A stretch of DNA of 9,923 bases from positions 1 through 9,923 of the forward strand of contig JAGCMZ010000266.1 in the NCBI GenBank assembly GCA_017646225.1, read 5' to 3'. Of the stretch, positions 1 to 6,611 are shown piece after piece (within the stretch, counting starts at the first letter, position 1; every line of letters begins with the position of its first letter). The DNA comes from Paludibacteraceae bacterium. GTDB taxonomy: Bacteria; Bacteroidota; Bacteroidia; Bacteroidales; Paludibacteraceae. The position numbers were made by a program, and so were the translations under genes. The notes beneath the pieces were generated by a model that was not told the DNA's origin, made no database searches, and saw nothing but the letters and a program-made list of their open reading frames with translations.

Positions 1-522
1 AGCCAAATGAATTACAGCTTGTTTTAAAATCATTCTACAATCTACAGTGGTTTGATGCACCCCGCCCAAACCAACTCTAAATCTGGTTATTGGTTTATTG
101 GTTCTAGTTAGCAACAGCACCCAAAATTCTTCGTGCGTAAGATCAACTAACATAGGCTTGAAAATAGCAGCCGCTTGGGCGCTAGATTTAATTGCCACCT
201 CGGTAGGTTGCTCGCATGCATGTCTTTTTCCCAATTCTAACGCTGCCGCTATCGCTATTGCCTTGGCGGTTCCCACACCACTAACCATGGCAGAGAGCTC
301 CTTAATATCTTTTTTACCCAATACGGTTAGCTGATTATCGCACAATTGCAACAGTTGCTTTGCCAAATCTACTGCCGTATAATGCTTGGTTCCTGTAGCT
401 AGCAAGATTGCCAACAACTCTGCATTAGAAAGCGAACCCGCTCCTTTATGCATCATCTTTTCGCGAGGGCGATCGTCTTCAGACCACGACCTTATACCCT
501 TACATGTATTTTCAACGTTCAT
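1..522 (-). CDS. radC: RadC family protein (UPF0758), 5' part, cut by window edge
   Basis: The first 174 codons are open from an ATG at 522 down to the window edge. An N-terminal helix-hairpin-helix-like region (about residues 30-100) includes RSWSEDDRPREK at 11-22, SNAELLAILLATGT at 32-45 and SGVGTAKAIAIAAALELGKR at 81-100. The JAB/MPN domain follows from about residue 112, with HEEFWVLLLTRTNKPI and later GGVHQTT matching the family. The zinc-binding HxHPSG motif would lie beyond the edge and is not visible. RadC proteins were once linked to DNA repair, but the cellular role is unsettled. The start at 522 places the conserved SWxEDDRPREK at the usual distance from the N-terminus. An in-frame ATG at 594 would add 24 unconserved residues and sits directly on the T-tract of the rpsT terminator, so I do not use it. 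The gene lies downstream of that terminator and probably has its own promoter. Confidence 0.93.
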   Translation of the reverse strand, partial: MNVENTCKGIRSWSEDDRPREKMMHKGAGSLSNAELLAILLATGTKHYTAVDLAKQLLQLCDNQLTVLGKKDIKELSAMVSGVGTAKAIAIAAALELGKRHACEQPTEVAIKSSAQAAAIFKPMLVDLTHEEFWVLLLTRTNKPITRFRVGLGGVHQTTVDCRMILKQAVIHLA

Positions 523-594
523 ATAAAAATTAAGATGGTTAAAGATGTTATAAATTAGAAAGTGTGAAGATACATCTTTTTTGCCAAAGAACAT

Positions 595-624
595 AAAAAA
601 ACCTCTCTTTTTAGAAGAGAGGTT
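595..624 (-). terminator. Intrinsic terminator after rpsT
   Basis: On the minus strand a 10-bp stem (arms at 615-624 and 600-609, core AACCTCTC/GAGAGGTT) with a 5-base loop is followed at once by seven T residues (595-601, overlapping the stem end). It lies about 20 bases past the rpsT stop and separates the tRNA-Glu/rpsT transcript from radC. On the plus strand there is no T-tract, so it should act in one direction only. Confidence 0.9.
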
Positions 625-644
625 AAATCTTAATGGTTATTTAC

Positions 645-899
645 TTAGGCCAATTTGTTAACGTGAAGAGCCAATTTTGATTTCAAGTTGTTGGCTTTGT
701 TTTTGTGAATCACGTTTTTCTTAGCTAGTTTGTCTAGCATAGCCGATACTACAGGTAGTAAAGCGGCGGCCTCTTCTTTTTGGTGCATCGCGCGCAATTT
801 GCGAACTGCGTTGCGAGCCGTCTTGGCATAATACTTATTATGCAAACGACGTTTTTCTGTTTGTCTGATTCTCTTTTCAGACGATTTGTGGTTTGCCAT
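645..899 (-). CDS. rpsT: 30S ribosomal protein S20
   Basis: This 84-residue basic protein begins [21 protein letters not shown], the typical S20 N-terminus, and continues with the helical [13 protein letters not shown] and a Lys-rich C-terminal half ([20 protein letters not shown]). S20 binds 16S rRNA early in assembly of the small subunit. Length and sequence are normal for the family. The gene starts 23 bases after the 3' end of tRNA-Glu with no promoter or terminator between them, so the two are probably one transcript, ended by the hairpin at 595-624. The leader before the ATG is A-rich (AAAAAAGAACATAAA) without a strong Shine-Dalgarno sequence. An overlapping frame at 749-1015 that also covers the tRNA is a shadow. 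Confidence 0.98.
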   Translation of the reverse strand: MANHKSSEKRIRQTEKRRLHNKYYAKTARNAVRKLRAMHQKEEAAALLPVVSAMLDKLAKKNVIHKNKANNLKSKLALHVNKLA

Positions 900-922
900 T
901 TTATGTTCTTTTTTAAATTTTG

Positions 923-994
923 TAGCCCATAGCGGAATCGAACCGCTCTTTCAAGAATGAAAATCTTGCGTCCTAACCGATAGACGAATGGGCC
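923..994 (-). tRNA. tRNA-Glu (anticodon UUC)
   Basis: Seventy-two bases fold as a standard cloverleaf. The acceptor stem GGCCCAT/ATGGGCT has one G-T pair at its end and discriminator A. The D arm is GTCT...GGAC. The anticodon stem CAAGA/TCTTG carries loop TTTTCAT with anticodon TTC at 961-959. The T arm is AGCGG TTCGATT CCGCT. The 3' CCA is not encoded (CAA follows the discriminator base), so CCA must be added by the nucleotidyltransferase. The 5' end lies about 19 bases downstream of a consensus Bacteroidota -7 element. rpsT follows 23 bases later, so mature tRNA would have to be cut out of a joint tRNA-mRNA precursor. Confidence 0.97.
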
Positions 995-1012
995 ATTATC
1001 GTTTTGGGATTG

Positions 1013-1044
1013 CAAATGTATGAACTATTTTTGAAACCACCAAA
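1013..1044 (-). promoter_or_regulatory. Bacteroidota-type promoter for tRNA-Glu/rpsT
   Basis: On the minus strand TTTG (1044-1041) is followed after exactly 20 bases by TACATTTG (1020-1013). This is a full match to the Bacteroidota housekeeping consensus TTTG - about 20 bases - TAnnTTTG. The expected start of transcription is near 1006, giving a leader of about a dozen bases before the tRNA 5' end at 994. It is the strongest promoter match in the window, as suits a stable RNA and ribosomal protein unit. Confidence 0.85.
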
Positions 1045-1070
1045 TTTTTCTTACTTTTTTTTCACTTTTT

Positions 1071-1682
1071 CTAGAAAAAAGTGCAAAATGGCAAAAACAA
1101 CATAGAAAAGAACCCTAGTGCATAACCTGCAATTAGTTGGCCAGGTGTGTGTGCTTTTAATTCTAATCGCGACCACGTCACCCATCCAGAGCACAAAGAT
1201 AATACAATTATTAGAAACAACGGCATTTTATAGAAAAAAAAACTCAAAAAAATGACAGCACCCATCAATCCACCCATTCCTGTGGCATGTGCACTAATTT
1301 TCCAGAAGTAATTTATAACATAAACTACCCATAAAGCAAAGAAAGCACCTACCCATAAATACGTATAATACAACTCTACTCCAAAATAAAAGCAAAGAAA
1401 GGCCACTACCGCGTATGCTGACAGCGTAAACAAGTATGCCCACTTACGTTCATGCCTATCCGATGCCTGCGAAGTGGTAATTACTCCCGTCATTCGTAGC
1501 AAAAGATACCACATCAAAGGAGCAATCACGGCAATTAAAAAAGAAATGCCTAAAATAACACTTTTAAGCACGGGAGAGTAATCGTAAAAGAACGAACTTA
1601 CCCCTACCAGCCCAATTCCGTATGCCGGAATTAATATAGGCTGAAAGAGGTAAGTTGGTATAAGTGCAAGAATACGGCGCAT
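1071..1682 (-). CDS. PAP2-like integral membrane protein with atypical active-site motifs
   Basis: The 203-residue, very hydrophobic protein has about six or seven membrane segments (roughly 5-30, 40-63, 82-100, 104-124, 134-150, 152-170, 183-200). Its C-terminal half resembles the PAP2 / type 2 phosphatidic acid phosphatase fold: ISAHATGMGG (SAH at 130-132) stands where PSGH is usual, and SRLELKAHTPGQLIAGYALG (R172, H178, Q182) stands where SRxxxxxHxxxD is usual. Motif 1 (KxxxxxxRP) is at best represented by SDRHERKW near 74-81, without the proline. The last acidic residue is Gln. The Arg and both His are kept, so activity on a lipid or prenyl phosphate is possible but unproven. It starts 3 bases after the ackA stop and is surely cotranscribed with pta-ackA. 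No direct link to acetate metabolism is evident; a role in phospholipid or undecaprenyl phosphate turnover is a guess. Confidence 0.75.
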   Translation of the reverse strand: MRRILALIPTYLFQPILIPAYGIGLVGVSSFFYDYSPVLKSVILGISFLIAVIAPLMWYLLLRMTGVITTSQASDRHERKWAYLFTLSAYAVVAFLCFYFGVELYYTYLWVGAFFALWVVYVINYFWKISAHATGMGGLMGAVIFLSFFFYKMPLFLIIVLSLCSGWVTWSRLELKAHTPGQLIAGYALGFFSMLFLPFCTFF

Positions 1683-1685
1683 ATA

Positions 1686-2879
1686 TTATGCAATCAATTC
1701 TAGGGTATCCGAAGCAATCATAAATTCTTCGTCGGTGGGAACTACTACCACTTTTACTTTAGAAGTAGGTTTGGTAATAACAATTTCCTCACCTTTGGTA
1801 TCGTTGGCCACTTCGTCCAACTCAACACCCATGTAAGCTAATTCGTTGCAAATTTGAGCACGTAAACCAATTTGGTTTTCACCAACACCACCGGTAAAGA
1901 CAATCACATCTACGCCGCCCAATGCTGCAGTATAAGCGCCAATGTATTTTTTGATACGATACGCATACATCGACATCGCCAAAACAGCTTTGGGTTCGCC
2001 TGCTTTATCAGCAGCTTCGATATCGCGCATATCCGAAGACAAGCCCGAAACACCGGCTACACCACCTTTTTTATTTAGGTAGTTAGAAATGCCTTTGGCA
2101 TCCAAACCTTCTTTTTCCATTAAATAGGTAACCGCACCGGCATCAATATCGCCGCAGCGAGTTCCCATTAACAAACCTTCCAAAGGAGTAAAGCCCATCG
2201 AAGTATCGATTGATTTGCCATCCTTAATAGCGGTAATTGAACCACCATTACCTACGTGACAGGTAATAATTTTGGTTCCTTCTGCTTGAATGCCCAAGAA
2301 CTCGCATACACGAGCCGATACATAACGATGGCTGGTACCATGGAAACCATAGCGACGAACACCGTATTTTTCGTACGCTTCGTATGGAATACCGTACATA
2401 AATGCCGAAGCAGGCATGGTTTGATGGAAAGCGGTATCAAAAACAGCTACTTGTGGAATGTTTGGCAAAATAGCAGAGATGGTTTCAATACCCAACAAGT
2501 TAGCAGGGTTATGAAGAGGAGCCATATCGCTACATTGTTTAATAGCATCAATCACCTCGTCGTTGATCAAGACACTGGCATTGAATTTTTCGCCGCCGTG
2601 CACCACACGATGACCCACTGCACCAATTTCTTGCAATGAAGAAATAGCGCCGTACTGTTCGCTGGTAAGAATAGACAAAATCAACTCAATAGCGGTTTGG
2701 TGTTCGGGAATTTCTTTTTCTACCACTACCTTTTCGCCACTGGGCAAGGTAAATTTAATAAAAGCGCCTTCTAAACCTACTTTTTCTACACCACCTTGTG
2801 CTATCACAGATTTTTGTTCCATGTCAAACAATTTGTATTTGACAGACGAACTACCACAGTTTAATACTAAAATTTTCAT
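1686..2879 (-). CDS. ackA: Acetate kinase
   Basis: This 397-residue cytoplasmic enzyme interconverts acetyl phosphate + ADP and acetate + ATP. Family motifs occur in order: VLNCGSSSVKYKLFD (5-19), GHRVVHGGE (89-97), HNPANL (123-128), VFDTAFHQTMP (146-156), RRYGFHGTSHRYV (175-187), HVGNGGSITA (208-217), MGTRCGDIDAGA (238-249) and FTGGVGENQ (328-336). The catalytic residues known from the Methanosarcina thermophila enzyme all appear at identical numbers here: N7, R91, H123, D148, H180, R241 and E384. Length is normal. The gene starts 2 bases after the pta stop and is followed 3 bases later by a PAP2-like gene, so all three form an operon. With Pta it generates ATP by overflow or fermentative acetate production, or works in reverse to activate acetate. 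Confidence 0.99.
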   Translation of the reverse strand: MKILVLNCGSSSVKYKLFDMEQKSVIAQGGVEKVGLEGAFIKFTLPSGEKVVVEKEIPEHQTAIELILSILTSEQYGAISSLQEIGAVGHRVVHGGEKFNASVLINDEVIDAIKQCSDMAPLHNPANLLGIETISAILPNIPQVAVFDTAFHQTMPASAFMYGIPYEAYEKYGVRRYGFHGTSHRYVSARVCEFLGIQAEGTKIITCHVGNGGSITAIKDGKSIDTSMGFTPLEGLLMGTRCGDIDAGAVTYLMEKEGLDAKGISNYLNKKGGVAGVSGLSSDMRDIEAADKAGEPKAVLAMSMYAYRIKKYIGAYTAALGGVDVIVFTGGVGENQIGLRAQICNELAYMGVELDEVANDTKGEEIVITKPTSKVKVVVVPTDEEFMIASDTLELIA

Positions 2880-2881
2880 AA

Positions 2882-3877
2882 TTAATGACGTGCTTGATCG
2901 GAGGTAATTACCACCATTTTAACTATATCTTCTACACTGCAACCGCGCGACAAATCATTTACAGGAGCAGCCATACCTTGCAAGATAGGACCTAATGCCA
3001 CTGCACCCGACATGCGTTGGGTTAATTTATAGCCAATATTGCCTGCATCCAAGTTGGGGAACACCAATACGTTGGCAGTTCCACGCAAAGGACTATTGGG
3101 TGCTTTTTGAGCTGCTACTTTAGGAACAATGGCTGCATCCAATTGCAATTCGCCATCAATTACCAACTCAGGAGCTAGCTCGCGTGCTATACGGGTAGCC
3201 TCAATCATTTTATCGGCCGATTCGTTTTTAGCGCTACCATGGGTAGAAAAACTTAACATAGCCACACGAGGCATCATACCTGCCAAACCTTGGGCAGTAG
3301 CAGCACTAACAATAGCAATCTCTGCCAACTGTTTCGCATCTGGATTAGGTGTTACAGCACAGTCCGCAAACAATAACATACCGTCATCGCCGTAGTGGGT
3401 AGGCGTAATCATCAAGAAAGCACCCGATACCACACTAATGCCTTTTTTCATTTTAATGATTTGCAAAGCAGGACGCAATACATTGCTTGTGGCATTTTGT
3501 GCGCCAGCCACTTCGCCATCGGCATCGCCATTTTTTACCATTAAGGCTGCCAAATACAAAGGATCATCTACCTTTTTATTGGCTTCTTCTATGGTCATCC
3601 CTTTATTTTTGCGCAATTCGTACAACAATTCTACGTACACTTCACGTTTTGGGTCGGTTGCAGGGTCAAATATAGTGGCCTTTGCAATGTTTTCTAACCC
3701 CCACTCGCCTGCTTGTGCTAACAGAGCATCGCGTGAACCAATTAAAACCACTTCTGCTAATCCGTCGCGTAATAGAATATCGGCGGCACGCATCGTTCTT
3801 TCTTCGAACGATTCGGGCAATACAATGCGTTTTTTATTCGCTTTTGCCCTGGCAAATAATTTTTCTAAGATATCCAT
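2882..3877 (-). CDS. pta: Phosphate acetyltransferase (phosphotransacetylase)
   Basis: This 331-residue protein is the short, single-domain form of Pta, which transfers the acetyl group of acetyl-CoA to phosphate. Recognisable segments are RIVLPESFEERTMRAA (17-32), NGDADGEVAGAQNATSNVLRP (116-136, containing R135), FSTHGSAKNES (210-220), the proline- and glycine-rich APNSPLRGTANVLVFPNLD (259-277), IGYKLTQRMSG (281-291) and the C-terminal NDLSRGCSVEDIV (307-319). S310 and R311 match the Ser-Arg pair of the Methanosarcina enzyme active site. No extra N-terminal DRTGG-type regulatory domain is present. ackA follows after 2 bases, giving the classic two-enzyme unit. The ATG at 3877 has a leader of about 50 bases filled with a 7-bp repeat array, below a -7 element at 3938-3945. 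Confidence 0.98.
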   Translation of the reverse strand: MDILEKLFARAKANKKRIVLPESFEERTMRAADILLRDGLAEVVLIGSRDALLAQAGEWGLENIAKATIFDPATDPKREVYVELLYELRKNKGMTIEEANKKVDDPLYLAALMVKNGDADGEVAGAQNATSNVLRPALQIIKMKKGISVVSGAFLMITPTHYGDDGMLLFADCAVTPNPDAKQLAEIAIVSAATAQGLAGMMPRVAMLSFSTHGSAKNESADKMIEATRIARELAPELVIDGELQLDAAIVPKVAAQKAPNSPLRGTANVLVFPNLDAGNIGYKLTQRMSGAVALGPILQGMAAPVNDLSRGCSVEDIVKMVVITSDQARH

Positions 3878-3893
3878 ATCGATAATATATTAT

Positions 3894-3928
3894 GTCGTTT
3901 GTCGCTAGTCGCTAGTCGTTTATCGCTA
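3894..3928. repeat. Tandem array of five 7-bp units (CGAC core) in the pta leader
   Basis: Read on the plus strand, five consecutive heptamers are GTCGTTT, GTCGCTA, GTCGCTA, GTCGTTT and ATCGCTA. On the minus strand they read TAGCGAT, AAACGAC, TAGCGAC, TAGCGAC, AAACGAC. The array lies between xerD and pta and falls almost exactly in the predicted 5' untranslated region of pta (start near 3931, ATG at 3877). Its units share the CGAC core with arrays at 6098-6132 and 6652-6688. Confidence 0.85.
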
Positions 3929-3937
3929 GTTTGAGTA

Positions 3938-3945
3938 CAAAATTA
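3938..3945 (-). promoter_or_regulatory. Probable -7 element of the pta-ackA operon promoter
   Basis: TAATTTTG on the minus strand matches TAnnTTTG in full. Transcription would start near 3931, leaving a leader of about 54 bases. No good TTTG is visible at the -33 distance, so the promoter would rest on the -7 element alone or need an activator. Confidence 0.5.
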
Positions 3946-3972
3946 ACGATTATAAATGAGAATAAGGACAGA

Positions 3973-4869
3973 TTATTCTATTTTATTTCGCGGATGATAC
4001 ATTAAAATAGTTTCCCGCAAATACTGAGCACCAATATGCGTATAGATTTCGGTAGTTTGTATGCTGCTATGCCCCAACATTTCTTGAATAACCCGCAAAT
4101 TGGCACCACCCTCTAGCAAATGAGTAGCGAAGGAATGCCGCAAAGTATGCGGACTGATTAAGGTTTTAATGCCTGCTTGCAACGCACATTGTTTAATGAT
4201 GGTAAAAAACATTTGGCGCGTTAGCATGCCGCCACGTCGGTTCAAAAACAACACATCGGCACTTTCTTTTTTAATAACAGGAAGGGCATTTCTATCAATC
4301 AAATACAAACGAATATCGTTAAGGGCAGTTTCTGATATAGGAATAAGGCGTTGCTTGCTACCCTTCCCTTCTACTTTTATAAAACCCTCGTCGGCATAAA
4401 TGTCCGATATTTTGAGCCCAACCAGTTCCGACACCCGCAAACCGCAACTATACGCCACTTCTATCATGGCCCTGTTGCGTGCGCCTTCTGCCTTGCTCAT
4501 ATCGATGGTTTGTTTCAAGGCATCAATTTCATCGACCGATAAAACCGATGGCAATTGCCTGCCCAGTTTGGGCATTTCCAATAAGGTAGTAGGATTTACA
4601 TCAATAATTGATTCGCGCAGCAAATAACCATAAAACGACTTGATGCCCGACATCATACGTGCTTGCGATCGGGCCTGAATACCCAATTCTGCCATGGTTA
4701 AAAAGAAAGCTTGCAACTGCTCGTACGTAGCCTGCTGATACGACACACCTTGCTCTTGCAAGTAATCCAACAACTTGGACACATCGGCTAAATAGGCCTC
4801 GATGGTATTGGCCGATAAAGACCTTTCTAGCAACAAATAAGCATGGTATCGTTTTAATTCAGCATCCAT
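3973..4869 (-). CDS. xerD: Site-specific tyrosine recombinase, XerD type
   Basis: The 298 residues equal the length of E. coli XerD. An N-terminal SAM-like core-binding domain (about 1-95, RYHAYLLLERSLSANTIEAY near 7-26) precedes a C-terminal catalytic domain. The full catalytic set is present: R145 in CGLRVSEL, K169 in VEGKGSKQR, H241 and R244 in HTLRHSFATH, H267 in LGHSSIQTT and the nucleophile Y276 in YTH. XerC/XerD recombinases resolve chromosome dimers at dif near the terminus. No att-like repeats, cargo or phage genes surround it, so a housekeeping recombinase fits better than an element integrase. XerC and XerD cannot be told apart with certainty here. Its ATG abuts the TAA of the upstream acyltransferase gene with no intervening base, suggesting cotranscription and coupled translation. 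A 95-base gap with a repeat array and promoter element follows. Confidence 0.92.
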   Translation of the reverse strand: MDAELKRYHAYLLLERSLSANTIEAYLADVSKLLDYLQEQGVSYQQATYEQLQAFFLTMAELGIQARSQARMMSGIKSFYGYLLRESIIDVNPTTLLEMPKLGRQLPSVLSVDEIDALKQTIDMSKAEGARNRAMIEVAYSCGLRVSELVGLKISDIYADEGFIKVEGKGSKQRLIPISETALNDIRLYLIDRNALPVIKKESADVLFLNRRGGMLTRQMFFTIIKQCALQAGIKTLISPHTLRHSFATHLLEGGANLRVIQEMLGHSSIQTTEIYTHIGAQYLRETILMYHPRNKIE

Positions 4870-6015
4870 TTACTGCAAAGCCTTTTGCTGATTGTACACC
4901 GGATTGGCATACATCTGATACATTTTGTTGCGCAAGAATGCATCGTCACGATTGGGAAGATCTATTTTTTGGAGTTGTTTTTCGATATATGCCAAGAAGG
5001 TTTGCTTGTCTTCTTCGGAATATTTATCGGCAAATACCTGATTTTCTGACAACAAATCGGCTGCCACGTAATTATTTGGAAACAAATGGTAGCTTGCATG
5101 AATCATTTTGTCGATGGCCGCTGCTGCCACATCGGCTTGCATGGCGCGTGGCACATCGTTCCAAGCATCGGGCACTTCTAGCGGCCCGGCTACCACATAC
5201 GATATCCTACCTTTATAAGACATAATACCGGTTTGCATGTTCAACAAATCGTCGGCTGGTTGCTTTTTGTAGTTAGCATCGTCGCGTTTTTGTTGATATT
5301 CCTTGGCTTTTAGGTAGTCGCAAGGATCGTATTCGTAGTTAATAGCAATAGGCGCTATATTTAGGGCACGTAATTTTTCTACAAACGTACCTTCGCCACT
5401 CATATTCAACATCTTAATAATAGCTGGAGCGGTAATATCATTGGAATCTTTGGCACGTCCTTCGCGTTGGGCAATCCAAATGGATTCGTTTACTTGCGTT
5501 AAAACGTAACGCATATAGGCCGACATGTGTTTGGAAATAAGCAATTGTTCACGCACGCCCCCATCGCGACGCACCACAAAACTTTTATTTAAGCGAACCG
5601 CCCATTCTATCCAAGGCTTGATAAGCAAGTTATTACCGATGCCTATTTGGGTGGTTTGAAAACCATTAAAAAACAACATGGCATTCAAAAAGGCCGAATC
5701 CAACACAATGTCTCGGTGATTGGTCATGAACAAATAAGCGGCCGACTTGTCTAATTTTTCTGCACCCACCAACTGAACACCAGCAGTAGTTTTAGCCATT
5801 AACGCTTTTAACAGGCCAATAATGTAGGTAGACTGAAAATCATAAACGGTTTGCAAAGAAGGTGCAGTTTGCTGCATCTTTTGCATCAGTTCGGGGCCTA
5901 ACAACATTCCCAAAACTTGCTGAACCGTTGGTTCTGCTAACAGCTTAGGCAAATACACGGCCACTTCCGAATCGTCAAAACACCTAATATCGTTAAATTC
6001 TACTGGATACTTCAT
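4870..6015 (-). CDS. Glycerolipid acyltransferase of the PlsC/PlsB (LPLAT) superfamily
   Basis: This 381-residue protein carries the acyltransferase blocks in order. Block I is TNHRDIVLDSAFL (98-110). A block II-like RLNKSFVVRRDGG lies at 141-153. The block III-like IAQREGRAKDSND (181-193) contains EGR. Block IV is APIAINYEYDP (221-231). It probably transfers an acyl chain to a glycerophosphate or related lipid at the inner membrane. The catalytic His is H100. The usual HX4D spacing is not met: D106 gives HX5D, and D102 follows after one residue. From memory this NHRDIVLD form is usual in Bacteroidota homologues. The C-terminal 150 residues are soluble and unlike classical PlsC. There is no strong membrane helix, so association is probably peripheral. 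The gene begins about 20 bases below a -7 promoter element and its stop abuts the xerD start. Exact substrate is unknown. Confidence 0.85.
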   Translation of the reverse strand: MKYPVEFNDIRCFDDSEVAVYLPKLLAEPTVQQVLGMLLGPELMQKMQQTAPSLQTVYDFQSTYIIGLLKALMAKTTAGVQLVGAEKLDKSAAYLFMTNHRDIVLDSAFLNAMLFFNGFQTTQIGIGNNLLIKPWIEWAVRLNKSFVVRRDGGVREQLLISKHMSAYMRYVLTQVNESIWIAQREGRAKDSNDITAPAIIKMLNMSGEGTFVEKLRALNIAPIAINYEYDPCDYLKAKEYQQKRDDANYKKQPADDLLNMQTGIMSYKGRISYVVAGPLEVPDAWNDVPRAMQADVAAAAIDKMIHASYHLFPNNYVAADLLSENQVFADKYSEEDKQTFLAYIEKQLQKIDLPNRDDAFLRNKMYQMYANPVYNQQKALQ

Positions 6016-6043
6016 AATTTATGCATCTTAGTTTGTATGTTAA

Positions 6044-6051
6044 CAAAGATA
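6044..6051 (-). promoter_or_regulatory. Probable -7 element before the acyltransferase-xerD pair
   Basis: TATCTTTG on the minus strand is a full match to TAnnTTTG, 28 bases upstream of the ATG at 6015. Transcription would start near 6037, giving a short leader. A TTTG at the -33 distance is missing. This is the only promoter-like site in the gap between the CYTH gene and the acyltransferase. Confidence 0.55.
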
Positions 6052-6097
6052 CGTAAAATAAATGAGAAATAGGATATTTGTTTTTGAATAATCGTTT

Positions 6098-6132
6098 AGT
6101 CGACTTGCGACCTTTGACCTTCGACTAGCGAC
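6098..6132. repeat. Degenerate tandem array of five 7-bp units (CGAC core) at the CYTH gene 3' end
   Basis: On the plus strand five heptamers follow each other: AGTCGAC, TTGCGAC, CTTTGAC, CTTCGAC and TAGCGAC. All end in GAC and four in CGAC. The TAGCGAC unit is identical to the best unit of the array at 3894-3928, but on the opposite strand. The array overlaps the stop codon of the CYTH gene (6125-6127) and reaches into its last codons. Confidence 0.75.
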
Positions 6133-6577
6133 TGCTAGACTGTTTGCTGAGCGATGAATTGTAGTAGCGGGCATCGCCCGTAACTTCTTTACCGGCCCAA
6201 ATAGGCATTTCAAAGGCCTCGTCTTCGCTTTCAAGTTCAATTTCTGCTAGCAACAATCCCTGATGAGCACCCAAAAATTCGTCCACTTCCCATATTTTTC
6301 CACCCACTTCTACCTTATAACGTATTTTCTCGATGGGCGGATAAAGGCTTAGTTTCATCATCTGGCGAGCATCCTCTAGGGGAATTTCGTACTCAAATTC
6401 GGCACGCGAAAAACCCGTTGTTTTGCCTTTGATGGTAAGGTACGCTTTATCTTCGGCAATGCGCACGCGCAAAGTACAGCCGTTTTCGGCCAAATATCCT
6501 TGCTGAAAATAACACCCTTTATTGGGTTTTACCCATTGGGTTTTGTCTACTAAAAATTTACGTTCAATTTCTATCAT
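6125..6577 (-). CDS. CYTH domain protein (triphosphate tunnel metalloenzyme family)
   Basis: The 150-residue protein begins MIEIERKFLV, the ExExK signature (E3, E5, K7) of the CYTH / triphosphate tunnel metalloenzyme superfamily. Alternating charged strands follow as expected of the eight-stranded barrel: TLRVRI, AYLTIKGK, RAEFEYEIPL, KIRYKVEVGGKIWEVDEF and LLAEIELESEDE, then EVTGDARYYNSSL near the end. Members hydrolyse inorganic triphosphate or other triphosphate compounds with a divalent metal; the substrate here is unknown. I start at 6577, where the ExExK motif begins. An in-frame ATG at 6655 would add 26 residues encoded by repeat sequence (VTELVELPAASPKG). The last residues, QSSSR, are encoded by the edge of a 7-bp repeat array and look like an acquired tail. 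A GC-rich hairpin lies just upstream of the start. Confidence 0.88.
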   Translation of the reverse strand: MIEIERKFLVDKTQWVKPNKGCYFQQGYLAENGCTLRVRIAEDKAYLTIKGKTTGFSRAEFEYEIPLEDARQMMKLSLYPPIEKIRYKVEVGGKIWEVDEFLGAHQGLLLAEIELESEDEAFEMPIWAGKEVTGDARYYNSSLSKQSSSR

Positions 6578-6585
6578 ATTATAGC

Positions 6586-6596
6586 GGGCTGCGCCC
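6586..6596. promoter_or_regulatory. GC-rich hairpin just upstream of the CYTH gene start
   Basis: GGGC and GCCC (6586-6589 and 6593-6596) flank a 3-base loop, giving a short G/C-only stem that ends 8 bases before the ATG at 6577. It lies in a GC-rich block (about 6584-6616) that stands out from the AT-rich surroundings. No T-tract follows, so it is not an intrinsic terminator. It could hinder ribosome access or simply be part of a dispersed repeat. Confidence 0.4.
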
Positions 6597-6611
6597 TTTG
6601 GTGATGCGGCG

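Noticed and set aside
523..594. In-frame ATG at 594 extending RadC by 24 residues
   Set aside because: It sits against the T-tract of the rpsT terminator and the added residues show no family similarity.
749..1015. Minus-strand open frame of 88 codons
   Set aside because: It covers the tRNA-Glu gene and overlaps rpsT in another frame, and has no domain-like sequence.
1063..1083. Inverted repeat CACTTTTT/AAAAAGTG over the stop codon of the PAP2-like gene, as a terminator
   Set aside because: The stem is A/T-rich and is followed on the minus strand by an A-tract, not a T-tract.
3894..3928. Tandem array as a possible CRISPR
   Set aside because: Units are 7 bp and contiguous with no spacers, and no cas genes are present.
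3973..4869. Tyrosine recombinase as the integrase of a mobile element
   Set aside because: Length and motifs fit housekeeping XerD, and neighbours are core metabolic genes with no attachment-site repeats, phage or transfer genes.
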